The notes beneath the pieces were generated by a model, which saw nothing but the letters and a program-made list of their open reading frames with translations, was not told where the DNA came from and made no database searches. From Diphasiastrum complanatum (Eukaryota > Streptophyta > Lycopodiopsida > Lycopodiales > Lycopodiaceae), in assembly GCA_029204225.1 (NCBI GenBank), contig CM055102.1:23219390-23283389 (forward strand): DNA of 64,000 nucleotides, written 5' to 3'. A program made the position numbers and the translations under genes. Positions 34,121-44,344 of the stretch are shown here, piece by piece; the stretch's first letter is position 1; each line of letters opens with the position of its first letter.

Positions 34121-34655
34121 TGTCATGTGCCAAATCTAAGCAAATAGCAATTACAATGGAAGTAAAGCTAAGAGCAAGAAAAGTACAAAGCATTCAAGAT
34201 AGCATATCCATAGAAAGCTAGAAACAATGAGATCTCAATGGAATCATATTAGCAATGAAAGAAAGAGTACAATCAATGTAAATGAGCATGGATTCATGTA
34301 GATAGGGAACATGAGACCTAGCAATGGAAATCCCTATGGCTCACATTCACAAGGAAGCTAGAAGCTCTCACTTGCAAATGAGCCAAAAGATTCACAAAAT
34401 GATGTCTCTTGCCTATTTATAGACAATGCTCTTACTTAACTTAACTTAACTATCTTGAGAGATAGTTAGCCCTTGTTAAGTATTATTTAGACTACATTGG
34501 GCCCTTGTTGGCCTATTATCCTTAGTAATTACTTTGGAGGGCCTAAAGAGGGAACCACCTTGTTCTTAAGGCTAATAGCTCCTTTTGGGCCTACAAAGCC
34601 TACAATGGATATTCTAATGCATTGATAAGCACTAATGTAGTAGTAGTACATGACA
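34121..34655 (-). repeat. G1 3' LTR
   Basis: 535 bases. On the minus strand it starts TGTCATGTACTACTAC and has a TATAAATA box (plus-strand TATTTATAGA near 34413). About 215 bases next to its inner end match 39482-39700. Confidence 0.85.
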
Positions 34656-34671
34656 CTCCCCCTACTTAAAC
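34656..34671 (-). other. G1 polypurine tract (complement)
   Basis: CTCCCCCTACTTAAAC on plus, that is GTTTAAGTAGGGGGAG on minus, directly before the 3' LTR. Confidence 0.8.
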
Positions 34672-34763
34672 ATTTTTGTCCTAAAAAATGAAGATGCTTG
34701 TCTGATCAGCTGGATCGCCTTGGTTAAGTAGTCAGGATTGATGAGGACGTGTCATCCACAAAA

Positions 34764-35595
34764 TTATTGTCTCATTACAAATCCAAAGCTGTCGAATTGA
34801 ATCCATTTTGTTAGCTTCAGACTGTAATCCTTGTTCCCATGGAGGAAAATTGATGGTCGAAGAAGAGTTTGATGAAGTACCATATTGCTTGTTGGCAACC
34901 AATCTGTATGGAATGGACAGAGTGCATCACCACAATATCCTCTTTTGTCTGCTTCCTCGACAACATAACAAATTGAATGCTTATCCAATTCCCTTGGATT
35001 CTTGGTTTTGTGTTGCATCTGGCTCTTCTACTGTAGCTGGCAATCCATGTTGTTTAACCAACTTGATAAAGAACATTATAATTCTTCCATGAGCAATGGT
35101 AGTCATGAATTGTTGTTCAAATACAAATGCTCTATATGAAGTAGTCGGCATGAATATTGAAATTTGGTCGTATGGTGAAACGTAATTCTGGGCATACTGT
35201 TGACCGAAATATATTTTTTCAAATTTGGTCAATACCTCATCCATAGGTGGTTGTGAATATTTGACCTGATTGACCTCAAAAATGGACTCTTGTCTCGAAA
35301 TATAAAATTTGCAGTTGCCCATATAAATCGTTGAAGCATCAATCTCAAATAGTGAAAATACATTTCAAAGTTGAAGTAGGGATTTGACGTCTTGATTGTT
35401 CCAAATAACCATTGATGAACAATCATTGTTGACATTACTCAATTGAAGATTGATCACATTAGAGTCCACTGAGCAATGTAAACCTCTCCAAAGAAACTGA
35501 TATAGATTGATGGCATATTTTAAAATCAGCTTCCTATAGAGTGTTGGTTGACTGAGAGAATATTTCCAATCATTATTCACATCCATACATTCCAA
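34764..35595 (-). pseudogene. G1 3' coding remnants, unrecognised
   Basis: Several overlapping minus frames of 68-113 codons (34981-35322, 35229-35435, 35365-35595) run in element orientation between the acidic ORF and the purine tract. No retroelement enzyme motif is seen. They look like one decayed coding region broken by frameshifts. Confidence 0.3.
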
Positions 35596-36356
35596 ACATG
35601 CACGTGAATTACATATTGGCTTTTGAATTCTAGAACAAAAGCCACTTGAAGCTTTTGACTAATGGATCCATGAGATGTTGAACAGAAATTCAAAGTATTG
35701 ATACAAGTAGAATTTCCCTGAATTAATGAAATCTCTTCATTTCTACCAGTATCCATGTTGAATACCTCATACTCCCTTAGATCATTGTCAAAAATAAAAT
35801 TATTCTCAAAAGCTCCCATATCAATTTGACATGGTTCGTAGATTGGATCCTTATAATAATCACTCAATTTCAAATCATGGAATATCGGTGTCATATAGTC
35901 CTCAATCTGAAAGTTTGGTGAATGCCTTGATTGACTTTCTTTGAGCATAGCAATATTCTCAATCTGATGATCCATAGTTGCTTGTTCATTGACCAAATTA
36001 AGGCATTGATGTAGGTCAAGTTCCGGACTTTGATGGTCGAAGTGAAACTCAAAAGGATGTTCAATTATCTTCACATCTTGATCTGAATCTTGACTTTCAT
36101 CTGAAATCTGATTTTCACCATCTGTTGTTGTAACTTGATCAAAATCTTGAATTGGACTTTTGTTGCCTACAACTGTATCTGGATCTGAGACTTGACTTTT
36201 GTTGTTGCTTTGCTCATCTGACTCACTGTCCTCGCTTTGCTCATCCGCTTCAAGCTCATCAGACTCATTGATGGAATCATCTTCATCTTCAGAAGTTTCT
36301 TCCCTTTCATTCACATGCAGTTGTCGATCCACTGATGCTTTAGTGTATACACTCAC
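35577..36356 (-). CDS. G1 acidic ORF, 259 aa
   Basis: It lies directly downstream of the gag ORF (stop of gag at 36366, start about 36354). The first 90 residues are very acidic and Ser/Gln-rich (ETSEDEDDSINESDELEADE), probably disordered; the rest is mixed. It might be an altered gag tail or a separate product. No motif is recognised. Confidence 0.45.
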   Translation of the reverse strand: MSVYTKASVDRQLHVNEREETSEDEDDSINESDELEADEQSEDSESDEQSNNKSQVSDPDTVVGNKSPIQDFDQVTTTDGENQISDESQDSDQDVKIIEHPFEFHFDHQSPELDLHQCLNLVNEQATMDHQIENIAMLKESQSRHSPNFQIEDYMTPIFHDLKLSDYYKDPIYEPCQIDMGAFENNFIFDNDLREYEVFNMDTGRNEEISLIQGNSTCINTLNFCSTSHGSISQKLQVAFVLEFKSQYVIHVHVWNVWM

Positions 36357-36365
36357 TTTCTGAAT

Positions 36366-37163
36366 TCACATCTTCATTTTCTCAAACCATCTGGATTGTT
36401 CTTCTTTCCTTTCAGCTTCCAACTTAAACCTTTGTTCTTGTTGCTCATACTTTAAAACATATTCCATAGTTGACCTTAATCGGAACCCAGGCTGGAGAGA
36501 AGTAGTTGTTAAATAGTTTTCCGCAATGCTCTGATATTGAGGTTGTAAGCCATATATATAACATTGTACAAGATGTACTTCTCCATAATCGAATATTGGG
36601 ACCATTTGTTGGAATTCTCTATTGTACTCGACAACTATAGTTGTCTGGTTTAAAGAACACCATTGGATGAAGTCAGATCGATTGAAGATCTGTCTACAAA
36701 CTCTCTTGAAAGTTAACCAGTTCTCAAGAAGGAAGTCGTGAATGATGTTCCACCATGACTGAACACGTCCTTGGAAACCCGATGAGGCAAAGAAAACCAT
36801 ACTACTGTCATCAATACCTCCACTATAGTAGAAGTTATAATCCAAATCTTCTAGCCAATTGTCTACATTAATGGAGTGAATGCTTCCATCAAAGGTAGGA
36901 CTAACATATTCAAACAGTCGTTGGTTGTAATAATAAGGTTTCTGTTGAGCGGTGACTTTCCACCGTTCATTGATATGGTTTGTAGATAAGTGCTCCAGAG
37001 CAAGTGCACGATCCATCATATTGTGCAACTCCATAAAACTAGCGGCATAATTGGATTTGGAAAGAGTTGGTTGAAGCACATCCTTTATAGACGTTTGAAG
37101 AAAACTCACATAGTAGTTCAAACATTTTCTATACTCAAATTTTGTCTTCTGAACCAATGCCAA
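36366..37163 (-). CDS. G1 gag ORF: end of gag copy 1 plus complete gag copy 2
   Basis: 265 codons. Residues 1-60 (LVQKTKFEYRKCLNYYVSFL, LHNMMDRALALEHLS) are the C-terminal half of a Ty3/gypsy gag domain whose N-terminal half lies upstream at 37164-37526. Residues 80-245 are a second domain of the same fold: NVDNWLEDLDYNFYY, VFFASSGFQGRVQSWWN, ENWLTFKRVCRQIF, VVEYNREFQQM, YIYGLQPQYQSIAENYL, then a Glu/Arg-rich tail. Gag forms the virus-like particle and packages RNA. No zinc knuckle is seen. Confidence 0.75.
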   Translation of the reverse strand: MALVQKTKFEYRKCLNYYVSFLQTSIKDVLQPTLSKSNYAASFMELHNMMDRALALEHLSTNHINERWKVTAQQKPYYYNQRLFEYVSPTFDGSIHSINVDNWLEDLDYNFYYSGGIDDSSMVFFASSGFQGRVQSWWNIIHDFLLENWLTFKRVCRQIFNRSDFIQWCSLNQTTIVVEYNREFQQMVPIFDYGEVHLVQCYIYGLQPQYQSIAENYLTTTSLQPGFRLRSTMEYVLKYEQQEQRFKLEAERKEEQSRWFEKMKM

Positions 37164-37526
37164 GAATTGATGATTAAATTATTGTACAGAACCAGTTTGT
37201 TTGAGAGATTTGAATGATTTGTCATAAAACCTGGTAATACTATCGATGAAAGCAATTTTGAATTGACTCCAAAGCTTTGTGCTCAAATGTGCTTGGGTAT
37301 TTCACCATGCTCGAACTTGTCCTTGGAAGCACAATGAAGCAAAATAAATTTTATGCTCTTCATAATAGTGGCGATGACAGAAATAACCTTCCAATTTAGT
37401 CAACCAATCATTAATGTTGATTGAACTTGGTTGTCTGTCAAATGCTAGGCTGTAACATACGATTTCAGATTGTATTTCATCAATAGATGGAAGATGAATG
37501 TTCTGACTATAACGGTAATCCATCAT
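37164..37526 (-). pseudogene. G1 gag copy 1, N-terminal half, two nonsense codons
   Basis: MMDYRYSQNIHL then NINDWLTKLEGYF, KIYFASLCFQGQVRAW, stop where a second Trp is expected (TGG to TGA), LWSQFKIAFIDSITRFY, SVQ-stop-FNHQFLALVQ. The pattern equals gag copy 2 at 36420-36930, so the domain is duplicated in tandem and the first copy is broken. Confidence 0.75.
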
Positions 37527-38039
37527 TAATGACTAGTGAAGAATTGTGGACTATGAATTCACCGTCTGAAATTTATTCAGAATGGTATTTTACAAGCTGG
37601 TAAAATTGCTCTTCTCCACCCACTTAAAAATTCTGAGTCCTCAAAGAATAAAGTGGTTGTGAATGAAAAATATAACAAATCAAAATGAAATAGCAGTTGT
37701 GTTCAGTTTGTGGCCACGAGCAACTTTGCTTTTTACAACGATCTAAAACAGAGATGATATGAAGATTTGAAAATTTTGCGTAATTCAGCAGTGTCAGTCT
37801 CGTCATTCTGATCACTTTTCGTTTTTACTTCACTGGAATTGGAGTTCAAACAAGAAAGTTATGGAAGTTCAAAGAATATAAGTAAGCTTGAATTTAGCAA
37901 CTTAAAAAAAAGGGGTTAAGAAAATTAAAAAAAATTGAATTCTATAAATTCTTGGAATCCATGAAACATTGTTGTGCTCGTAGACGAAATATAAAAAAAC
38001 CGTCAAAAATCCGAAAATTGTTGGCAAATTTTTTCTCTT
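37527..38039. other. G1 leader-side sequence, no recognised gene
   Basis: The minus frame 37624-37815 (IRMTRLTLLNYAKFSNLHII) has no known match. No primer-binding site is recognised here. Confidence 0.35.
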
Positions 38040-38041
38040 CT

Positions 38042-38137
38042 GGCGTAACCGATGGAGAGAGAGAGAGTTACGACATCGGCTACGTGACCGACGGAGAGAG
38101 AACGAATGCAATCGGCTACGTGACCGACGGAGAGAGA
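38042..38137. repeat. 36-bp minisatellite, about three copies
   Basis: GGCTACGTGACCGACGGAGAGAGA recurs with a 36-base period (starts near 38042, 38078, 38114). In the plus frame this is a 12-residue repeat (GYVTDGERTNAI). The unit is GC-richer than its surroundings. Confidence 0.75.
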
Positions 38138-38940
<803 letters not shown>

Positions 38941-39059
38941 TCTCATGATAAATTGAATCCAATTCTGTGCTTGAGACTCTACTGTTGGTGATCTTCGGCA
39001 ATAGAGTTGTGCTTGGTGTTGCTTAAAGGAACGGCATTTAAGGCAATGATGCTCCCCGC

Positions 39060-39161
39060 AGCAGCTGCCATGATGCCAGGTTACCAAATGCCAAAGCAAA
39101 TCTGGATCGTAGCAGCTGCCATGATGCCAGGTTACCAAATGCCAAAGCAAATCTGGATCGT
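39060..39161. repeat. Perfect 51-bp tandem duplication
   Basis: 39060-39110 and 39111-39161 are identical by eye (each begins AGCAGCTGCCATGATGCCAG). 51 bases equals 17 codons, so frames across it repeat RSRFALAFGNLASWQLL on minus. Identity of the copies means a recent duplication. Confidence 0.9.
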
Positions 39162-39449
39162 AGCAGCAGGCCGCACAAGGCTTCCTCGATCATTCCTTGA
39201 TCAGTTTTTTTGGCTTCCTGTTTTGTTTCGTAACCAGAATAGTCGAGAGAGATGAGAAGAGAGAGAAAAGGTAACCTAGGGTACACGGAGGGGTGATTTA
39301 GGGTTAGGCTAGATTTAGTCGCGTAGAGGTTAGGGTAAGGTCAGATTATGGTTTGGTTTGCTTTGGTTTTTTTTTTTAAAACTTCAAAATGAAAAATGTG
39401 AAAAAAATTTACAACAAAAACTAAACTTCAAATCTGAAAATTTGAAGTG

Positions 39450-39700
39450 ATTCTCTCACTTGGAAAAGATTCAAAAAAAATTAACTTAACTTAACTATCT
39501 TGAGAGATAGTTAGCCCTTGTTAAGTATTATTTAAACTACATTGGGCCTTTGTTGGCCTATTATCCTTAGTAATTACTTTGGAGGGCTTAAAGAGGGAAT
39601 CACGTTGTTCTTAAGGCTAATAGCTTTTTTTGGGCCTACAAAGCCTACAATGGATATTTTGATGCATTGATAAGCACTAATGTACTAGTAGTACATGACA
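39450..39700 (-). repeat. G1 5' LTR, shortened and rearranged
   Basis: On minus, from TGTCATGTACTACTAG at 39700 it matches the 3' LTR for about 220 bases to TTAAGTTAAGTTAA. The TATA segment is then missing and only a short GAATCTTTT..CAAGTGAGAG block follows. The U5 side and primer-binding site are lost. Confidence 0.75.
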
Positions 39701-39705
39701 TGGTT

Positions 39706-41471
39706 TCGTTGTGGAGTTCTCTACTAATGTATGCAACATCAAGAAGAATGGGAAGATCATAGCAAGAGGAAGAAGGTTTGGGAGGTTGTTTAAGCTTGAT
39801 GCTTTTGTTAATCCTAACCAATTTGTGATAATAGCCAAGGAGGACAAGATGACCACAAATGATTTGTGGCACAAGAGGCTTGGTCACATCAACACCAAGT
39901 CTATGGACGTCATGTGCAAGGAGGAGGTTGCTCTCGGCCTTCCAATATCCATGGAAAAAGAGGAAAAGGTTTGTGAAGCATGTGCTTTGGCTAAAGCACA
40001 TAGGTTGCCTTTTTCTAACACTATCACTAAGACCACTCACCCTCTTAAGTTGATTCATTTGGATGTACATTTTGCTAGCATAAAGAGCAATGGTAGAGCC
40101 ACAATGTTTGTAATATTGAATGATGAATCCTCTAAAAATCATTTTGGCAAAGATATGGTTGAGATCAAGGAGGAGCTTGATCAAGAGGAGGAGCAAAATC
40201 CGAGAGCTTCAACTATTCTAAGGAGAGCCACAAGAGCAAAGATGATATCAATGCTCATTTTTGTGGACAAGGAAAGGAAAGTTGAAAAGGGGGGTACATT
40301 TTGTACTTCATTTGCTGAGTTTTGTAATGAAGTCCCTTTGAATTCTAAAATATGGAATGAAAGGTGTTTGTCATATGTACTTACTCTTGAGTATGCTAAA
40401 AGTAAGCATGACATTTTCATTCATAAGTTGAAAGAATGTGACTTCATTTTCAAAGAGGCATATTGTGAACCATGTATGAGAATAAGTGAATCATCCTTGA
40501 AGGACACTTATATCCATACAAGAGTATTTGGCCTCATTAGTTTCAAGTTCAACAAGTATGTAATGCAAATTGCTAGTGGTAAGCAATTGTTGATTAGTCA
40601 ATTGTGGACTAGTAAATTTGGTATAAATAATCTTGGTGATTGTTTTGTTGACTTGAAAGATCATATTGAGAAGGAGAACATTCAGGTTTGGAGACTTGAA
40701 AACAAAGTTCTTGAGAGTCTTGAAGAAGATCATGGTTTGGATCCATGTTTTCATCATCAACACCAAGAGGGAGTGAGCGTGATGAAGAAAAAAGACATCA
40801 AGGAGGAACCCGATAAGGAGCACTTGTCTCAAGGAAAAAGAGACCTGAATCTACATCAATATGAAGGTTTGGGTAAAGAGAAAGGAGCAGCAAGGAAGTT
40901 TATCCATATCTCCCTTTACTCATCTTATTTTGTGTTTGATGTCTTGTATTTGACAAAGTCCTTTGATGATGCTAGTATGAACATTGTTTCTCATCCTATA
41001 TCTTATGATGATGAAATAGTGATCATTACTACTTTGATTGGAGTTTCAAATATGTATTCAAAGGCCTCATCTTGTGATCCATTCACTCTTGAATTTCCAA
41101 GGAAAGAATACCTTCATTGGAAGGATGCCAAGTTGGAGTTCATTGTTTTGGTGGATAAAGTCAAGATGGTGATATCTCAAACTTTGATTGTATGTGCTTC
41201 ATACAAAAGTTGGATCTTATGGAAAGCTTCTGTTTTTCATGTTTATTTTGAAGAGGAGACTCACATTTTGCAGCCCAAGGTAATCATTCAACAACCTACC
41301 AAAGACAAAGCTTGGATCTTGAAGACAACCTTTATGGAGCTCTCACTACATTTGGGAACTTGGAGCTCAAATCATATTCTTATCATGATGAGTGATCATA
41401 GTCACTCAACAAAGCAAGAACCTGGAAGTTATATTGTTTTTTTCCATGTATTGATTATTGATCCAGGATAG
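39706..41471 (+). CDS. E3 polyprotein, second part: GAG-pre-integrase, integrase stub, then unknown segment
   Basis: A continuous frame of about 588 codons that follows on from 34120 after removal of G1. It begins VEFSTNVCNIKKNGK, then GAG-pre-integrase LWHKRLGHINTK and CEACALAKAHRLPF. The integrase start LIHLDVHFASIKSNGRA is cut off after about 25 residues and joined to the linker (EEEQNPRASTILRRATRAK, MLIFVDKERK). From there the unknown family N segment replaces RT-RNase H: DIFIHKLKECDFIFKE, CEPCMRISESSLKDTYIH, KEKGAARKF and LEFIVLVDKVKMVISQT, ending 29 bases before the 3' LTR. It is almost identical to 17430-18437. The frame is unbroken although it lacks an integrase core and all RT motifs. 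Confidence 0.8.
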
Positions 41472-41490
41472 TCTCATCAAGCTAAATTGT

Positions 41491-41499
41491 GAGAAGGAG
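41491..41499 (+). other. E3 polypurine tract
   Basis: GAGAAGGAG directly before TGTTAAAATTTCACA. Confidence 0.75.
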
Positions 41500-42185
41500 T
41501 GTTAAAATTTCACAATTCTAGCTTGACCAATTTCGGTTATATGGCTTGTAAATTGTATTATGGTCATGTTGTGACTTGTCACACGTGCCAAATAGCATAG
41601 AATACTCTTTGTAAGTCTCATTACTAACCTAGCATAGGAGTGGCACCTTTGGAGTGAGTCTAAATAGTGCTTTGATAAGCTAGAGAGAAAATAGGAGCTA
41701 AAAATAGCATGTTTTTCATTGTTTTGGGATCTTGAGATCTTGACCCGAAGAAGGGTGGATCCAATGACCTATTAGGTTAGATGTTAGGGTTAGGGTATGA
41801 TAAGTTCATAGGTGCCCTAATATGCTCAGATCCGAGCTTGAAATGTATAAATGCATGATGGGATCTCCATCAAATTATCAAGAAAAATCTAGTTTTTTCA
41901 CTTCTATCATCATTGTCTTTTGGTGGCAAGTTTTAGCTATTTGATGTGAGTGTTTTTATGCATTAATTGCTTGGATTGGAAGGTTTTGAACTTGTTTAAA
42001 GGTCTGATAAGCTTGCTGTACTTTACTTTGGTTCATTTGATCAAATCTATGTGCCTAATGTGGAGTTAAATGCCAAATTTGCTAGTTTTGGTAGCTAGTC
42101 TTGATTCTAGCTCATAATTTGGATCTAGATCTTTTATTTGTGCATCCTCCATCACTTTTAGGATTGATTGGGATTGAATTTTCTA
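41500..42185 (+). repeat. E3 3' LTR (family N)
   Basis: Starts TGTTAAAATTTCACAATTC and matches the inverse of 16490-17202 over its length. The right end blends into a minus-strand copia fragment near 42185, so the exact terminus is uncertain. Confidence 0.75.
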
Positions 42186-42480
42186 TAAATTTTGTCACCA
42201 ATTTCTTCCTAAATTGCTTAGGAACATGAACAAAGCATATACAACCAAAGATTTTCATATGACTAACACTATGTTTGTGTCCATGCCACACTTGATAAGG
42301 AGCTTCGCTATTCACTACTTTTGTAGTGGATCTATTTTGTGAATAACGTGTTGTGAAAATGGATTCTTCCCAAAATTTCAAAGGTAAATTGGATTGATGT
42401 AGCATAGATCTGGCTGAATTTGTTGAAATTGTCACTTCCAACTTGATGAATTGATCAATCATGAGATCTATGTTCATGAT
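42186..42480 (-). pseudogene. Copia integrase C-terminal remnant of another lineage
   Basis: The minus strand reads ARSMLHQSNLPLKFWEESIF, RSTTKVVNSEAPYQVWHG and VFG-like FGCICFVHVPKQFRKKL. This is the conserved copia integrase C-terminal region (RSML-SNLP--FW-EA, P-E-W-G-KPSVSHL). It is cut on both sides by the E3 LTR and by LTR-like sequence at 42481-42544. Confidence 0.8.
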
Positions 42481-42544
42481 AGGATCTCACACGTCTGGAG
42501 CATGTTCCCATGTGTGAAAGGATGTACATAAATTACTTGTAAAT

Positions 42545-43232
42545 TGTGAAAAGTACAGTAATAAGGACCATAAATGGATCTTTGAATGATCCACAAGGTT
42601 GATTGTGTGCTTGTTAAACAATCTATCAGAAACTAGTCATCAGAAAACAAGATCTAGTTTAACAGCTTGATAGAAAACAAGTAGAGACAATTAGAGCATT
42701 GATCAAAAACTATAATCCAACTCCACACATGTGGAAATGAGGCTGTAGTATGGCCTATAGACAGTGTTTAGAATGTGCCAAATCTGGTTTTCATTGGAAT
42801 CAAAAGTAATAACCATACAATGAGAGGAAACTCGAGTTTCTCCTTGAGGCTCCAAAAAGTTTCTATCTTCTCACTATGGAGAATGAGAATACATAGTAAA
42901 ACACACTTCCTTTGCTAAGTTAGGTGAAAATCCATCGTAATAAGAAAGTAGACTCCACTTTCTTGCCCTAATGTGAAAACCCTAGCCTAGATCCAAGAGT
43001 CATGCTTGGTAGGTGCATGGTAGGTACAAATCTCATCATAAATCATGGTCTAGTTCCTACAAAGTAGGAATCACTATCAAATGGACACAACCACTCCTCT
43101 TGACTTGTGGTAACCTACTTTAGGTGTGAATGTACAAGTGGCACTTTGGCTATTCAAGTAACCAACAAATAATATTGACAAAATGTACAATATTCTACAT
43201 GGCTAGATTTGTTAATGTAGCAATTTTTCACA
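42545..43232 (-). repeat. E4 3' LTR (family A)
   Basis: 688 bases, plus-strand ends TGTGAAAAGTACAG and TTTTTCACA, very similar to 26580-27264. Confidence 0.88.
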
Positions 43233-43994
43233 CTCCTCCTCAAATCTAGCCTTGGAAATCACAATTCTTTTATCAATAACTCCAACTGAAGATCTAAGCT
43301 TGACAAATGAATCTTTAGGTAAAGATTTAGTAAACAAATCATCCAAGCAACTTGATGATGGCACATGTTGGAGTTTAATCTCTTTGGCTTGCACTTTCTC
43401 CCTCACGAAATGATGAGCAATTTTGATGTGTTTGCTCCTTGCATGGAATGTAGGATTAGTTGCAAGTGATTGGGCTGATTGGTTGTCACAATAGATGATA
43501 GGAATCTCCTTCTCCATGACATGAAGCTCCACCAATAGCCTTTTGAGCCACAAGACCTCCTTGCATATTGATGTCAAGTCCTTGTATTCGGATTCTGTGG
43601 AAGATAGGGAGATGGTATCTTGCTTTTTGGAATGGTATCTTATGTACAATGATGGATCATAGGCACTCATTACAAAATTGATGAAAATAAGAAAAGAGTT
43701 TAGTCTAGAGTACCATGCTCTAGGTGCTTGCTTGAGCCCATAAAGGCTCTTCTTCAAAATACACACCTTTTCTTCATGCTTTGCTTTGATGAAGCCTGTT
43801 GGCTCATCTAACATTGAAGTAAGAAAGGTGTAAGATGTGAAAGATGATGATCCTTCCCTTTGATCACCTTGACCATCATAGATGAGCCTTAATGGCTCGG
43901 ATCTTGCCCTTGTAGATCTTCTTGGAGTTCTTGGAGTTCTTGCATCTTGTGGTGGATCCTCAAGTTCTTCTTCACTTGGAAGCTCCTCCTCCAT
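43233..43994 (-). pseudogene. E4 RT-RNase H remnant with two in-frame deletions
   Basis: Reads linker RRSTRARSEPLRLIYDGQGD, then SMLDEPTGFIKAKHEEKVC near 43800. The whole N-terminal RT with the first catalytic Asp is gone. Then SLYGLKQAPRAWYSRLNSF and YDPSLYIR are joined at about 43635 to YHSKKQDTISLSSTESEY in RNase H, removing the YVDD loop. RNase H end (ARSKHIKIAHHFVRE) is present. Both joins keep the frame and look like short-homology deletions (P-T-G-F; IRYHSKK). Confidence 0.88.
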
Positions 43995-44344
43995 CCTAGA
44001 TCCTTGGCATCAAGATGATTAGTAGCATTATGATCCAAATCACAAGCATGTCTTTCATAAAAAATAACATCCCTACTCAATATCACCTTGCTAGTGATGG
44101 GATTGAAGACTCTATAACCTTTTCTATTCTCACCATATCCCACAAAGATGCCTTTGATGGATGTTGCGTCATCCTTCCTTCTCTTATCCAAGGATTGGTG
44201 TACATAGCAAGTGGGTCCAAAAACTTTGAGATCCTTGAGATTGGGCTTCTCTCCAAATAGAGCTTCAAATGGTGTGATTCCACCAATGGCTTGGTTTGGC
44301 AATATATTGCAAAAATAGTTAGCACAAGTTATTGCTTCACCCAA
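43889..44344 (-). pseudogene. E4 integrase C-terminal part
   Basis: GEAITCANYFCNILPNQ, TPFEALFGEKPNLKDLKVFG, IFVGYGENRKGYRVF and SRDVIFYE: the copia integrase C-terminal region. One-base frameshifts separate it from the upstream frame (near 44340, FWGEA read as FWVKQ-stop) and from the RT linker (near 43995). Confidence 0.85.

Noticed and set aside
34121-34221. C-terminal tail of the E3 gag ORF after LLDHGL
   Set aside because: It is G1 LTR sequence past the tggtt target site.
39060-39161. CRISPR-like repeat
   Set aside because: Just two adjoining copies without spacers, in a plant nuclear element; a simple tandem duplication.
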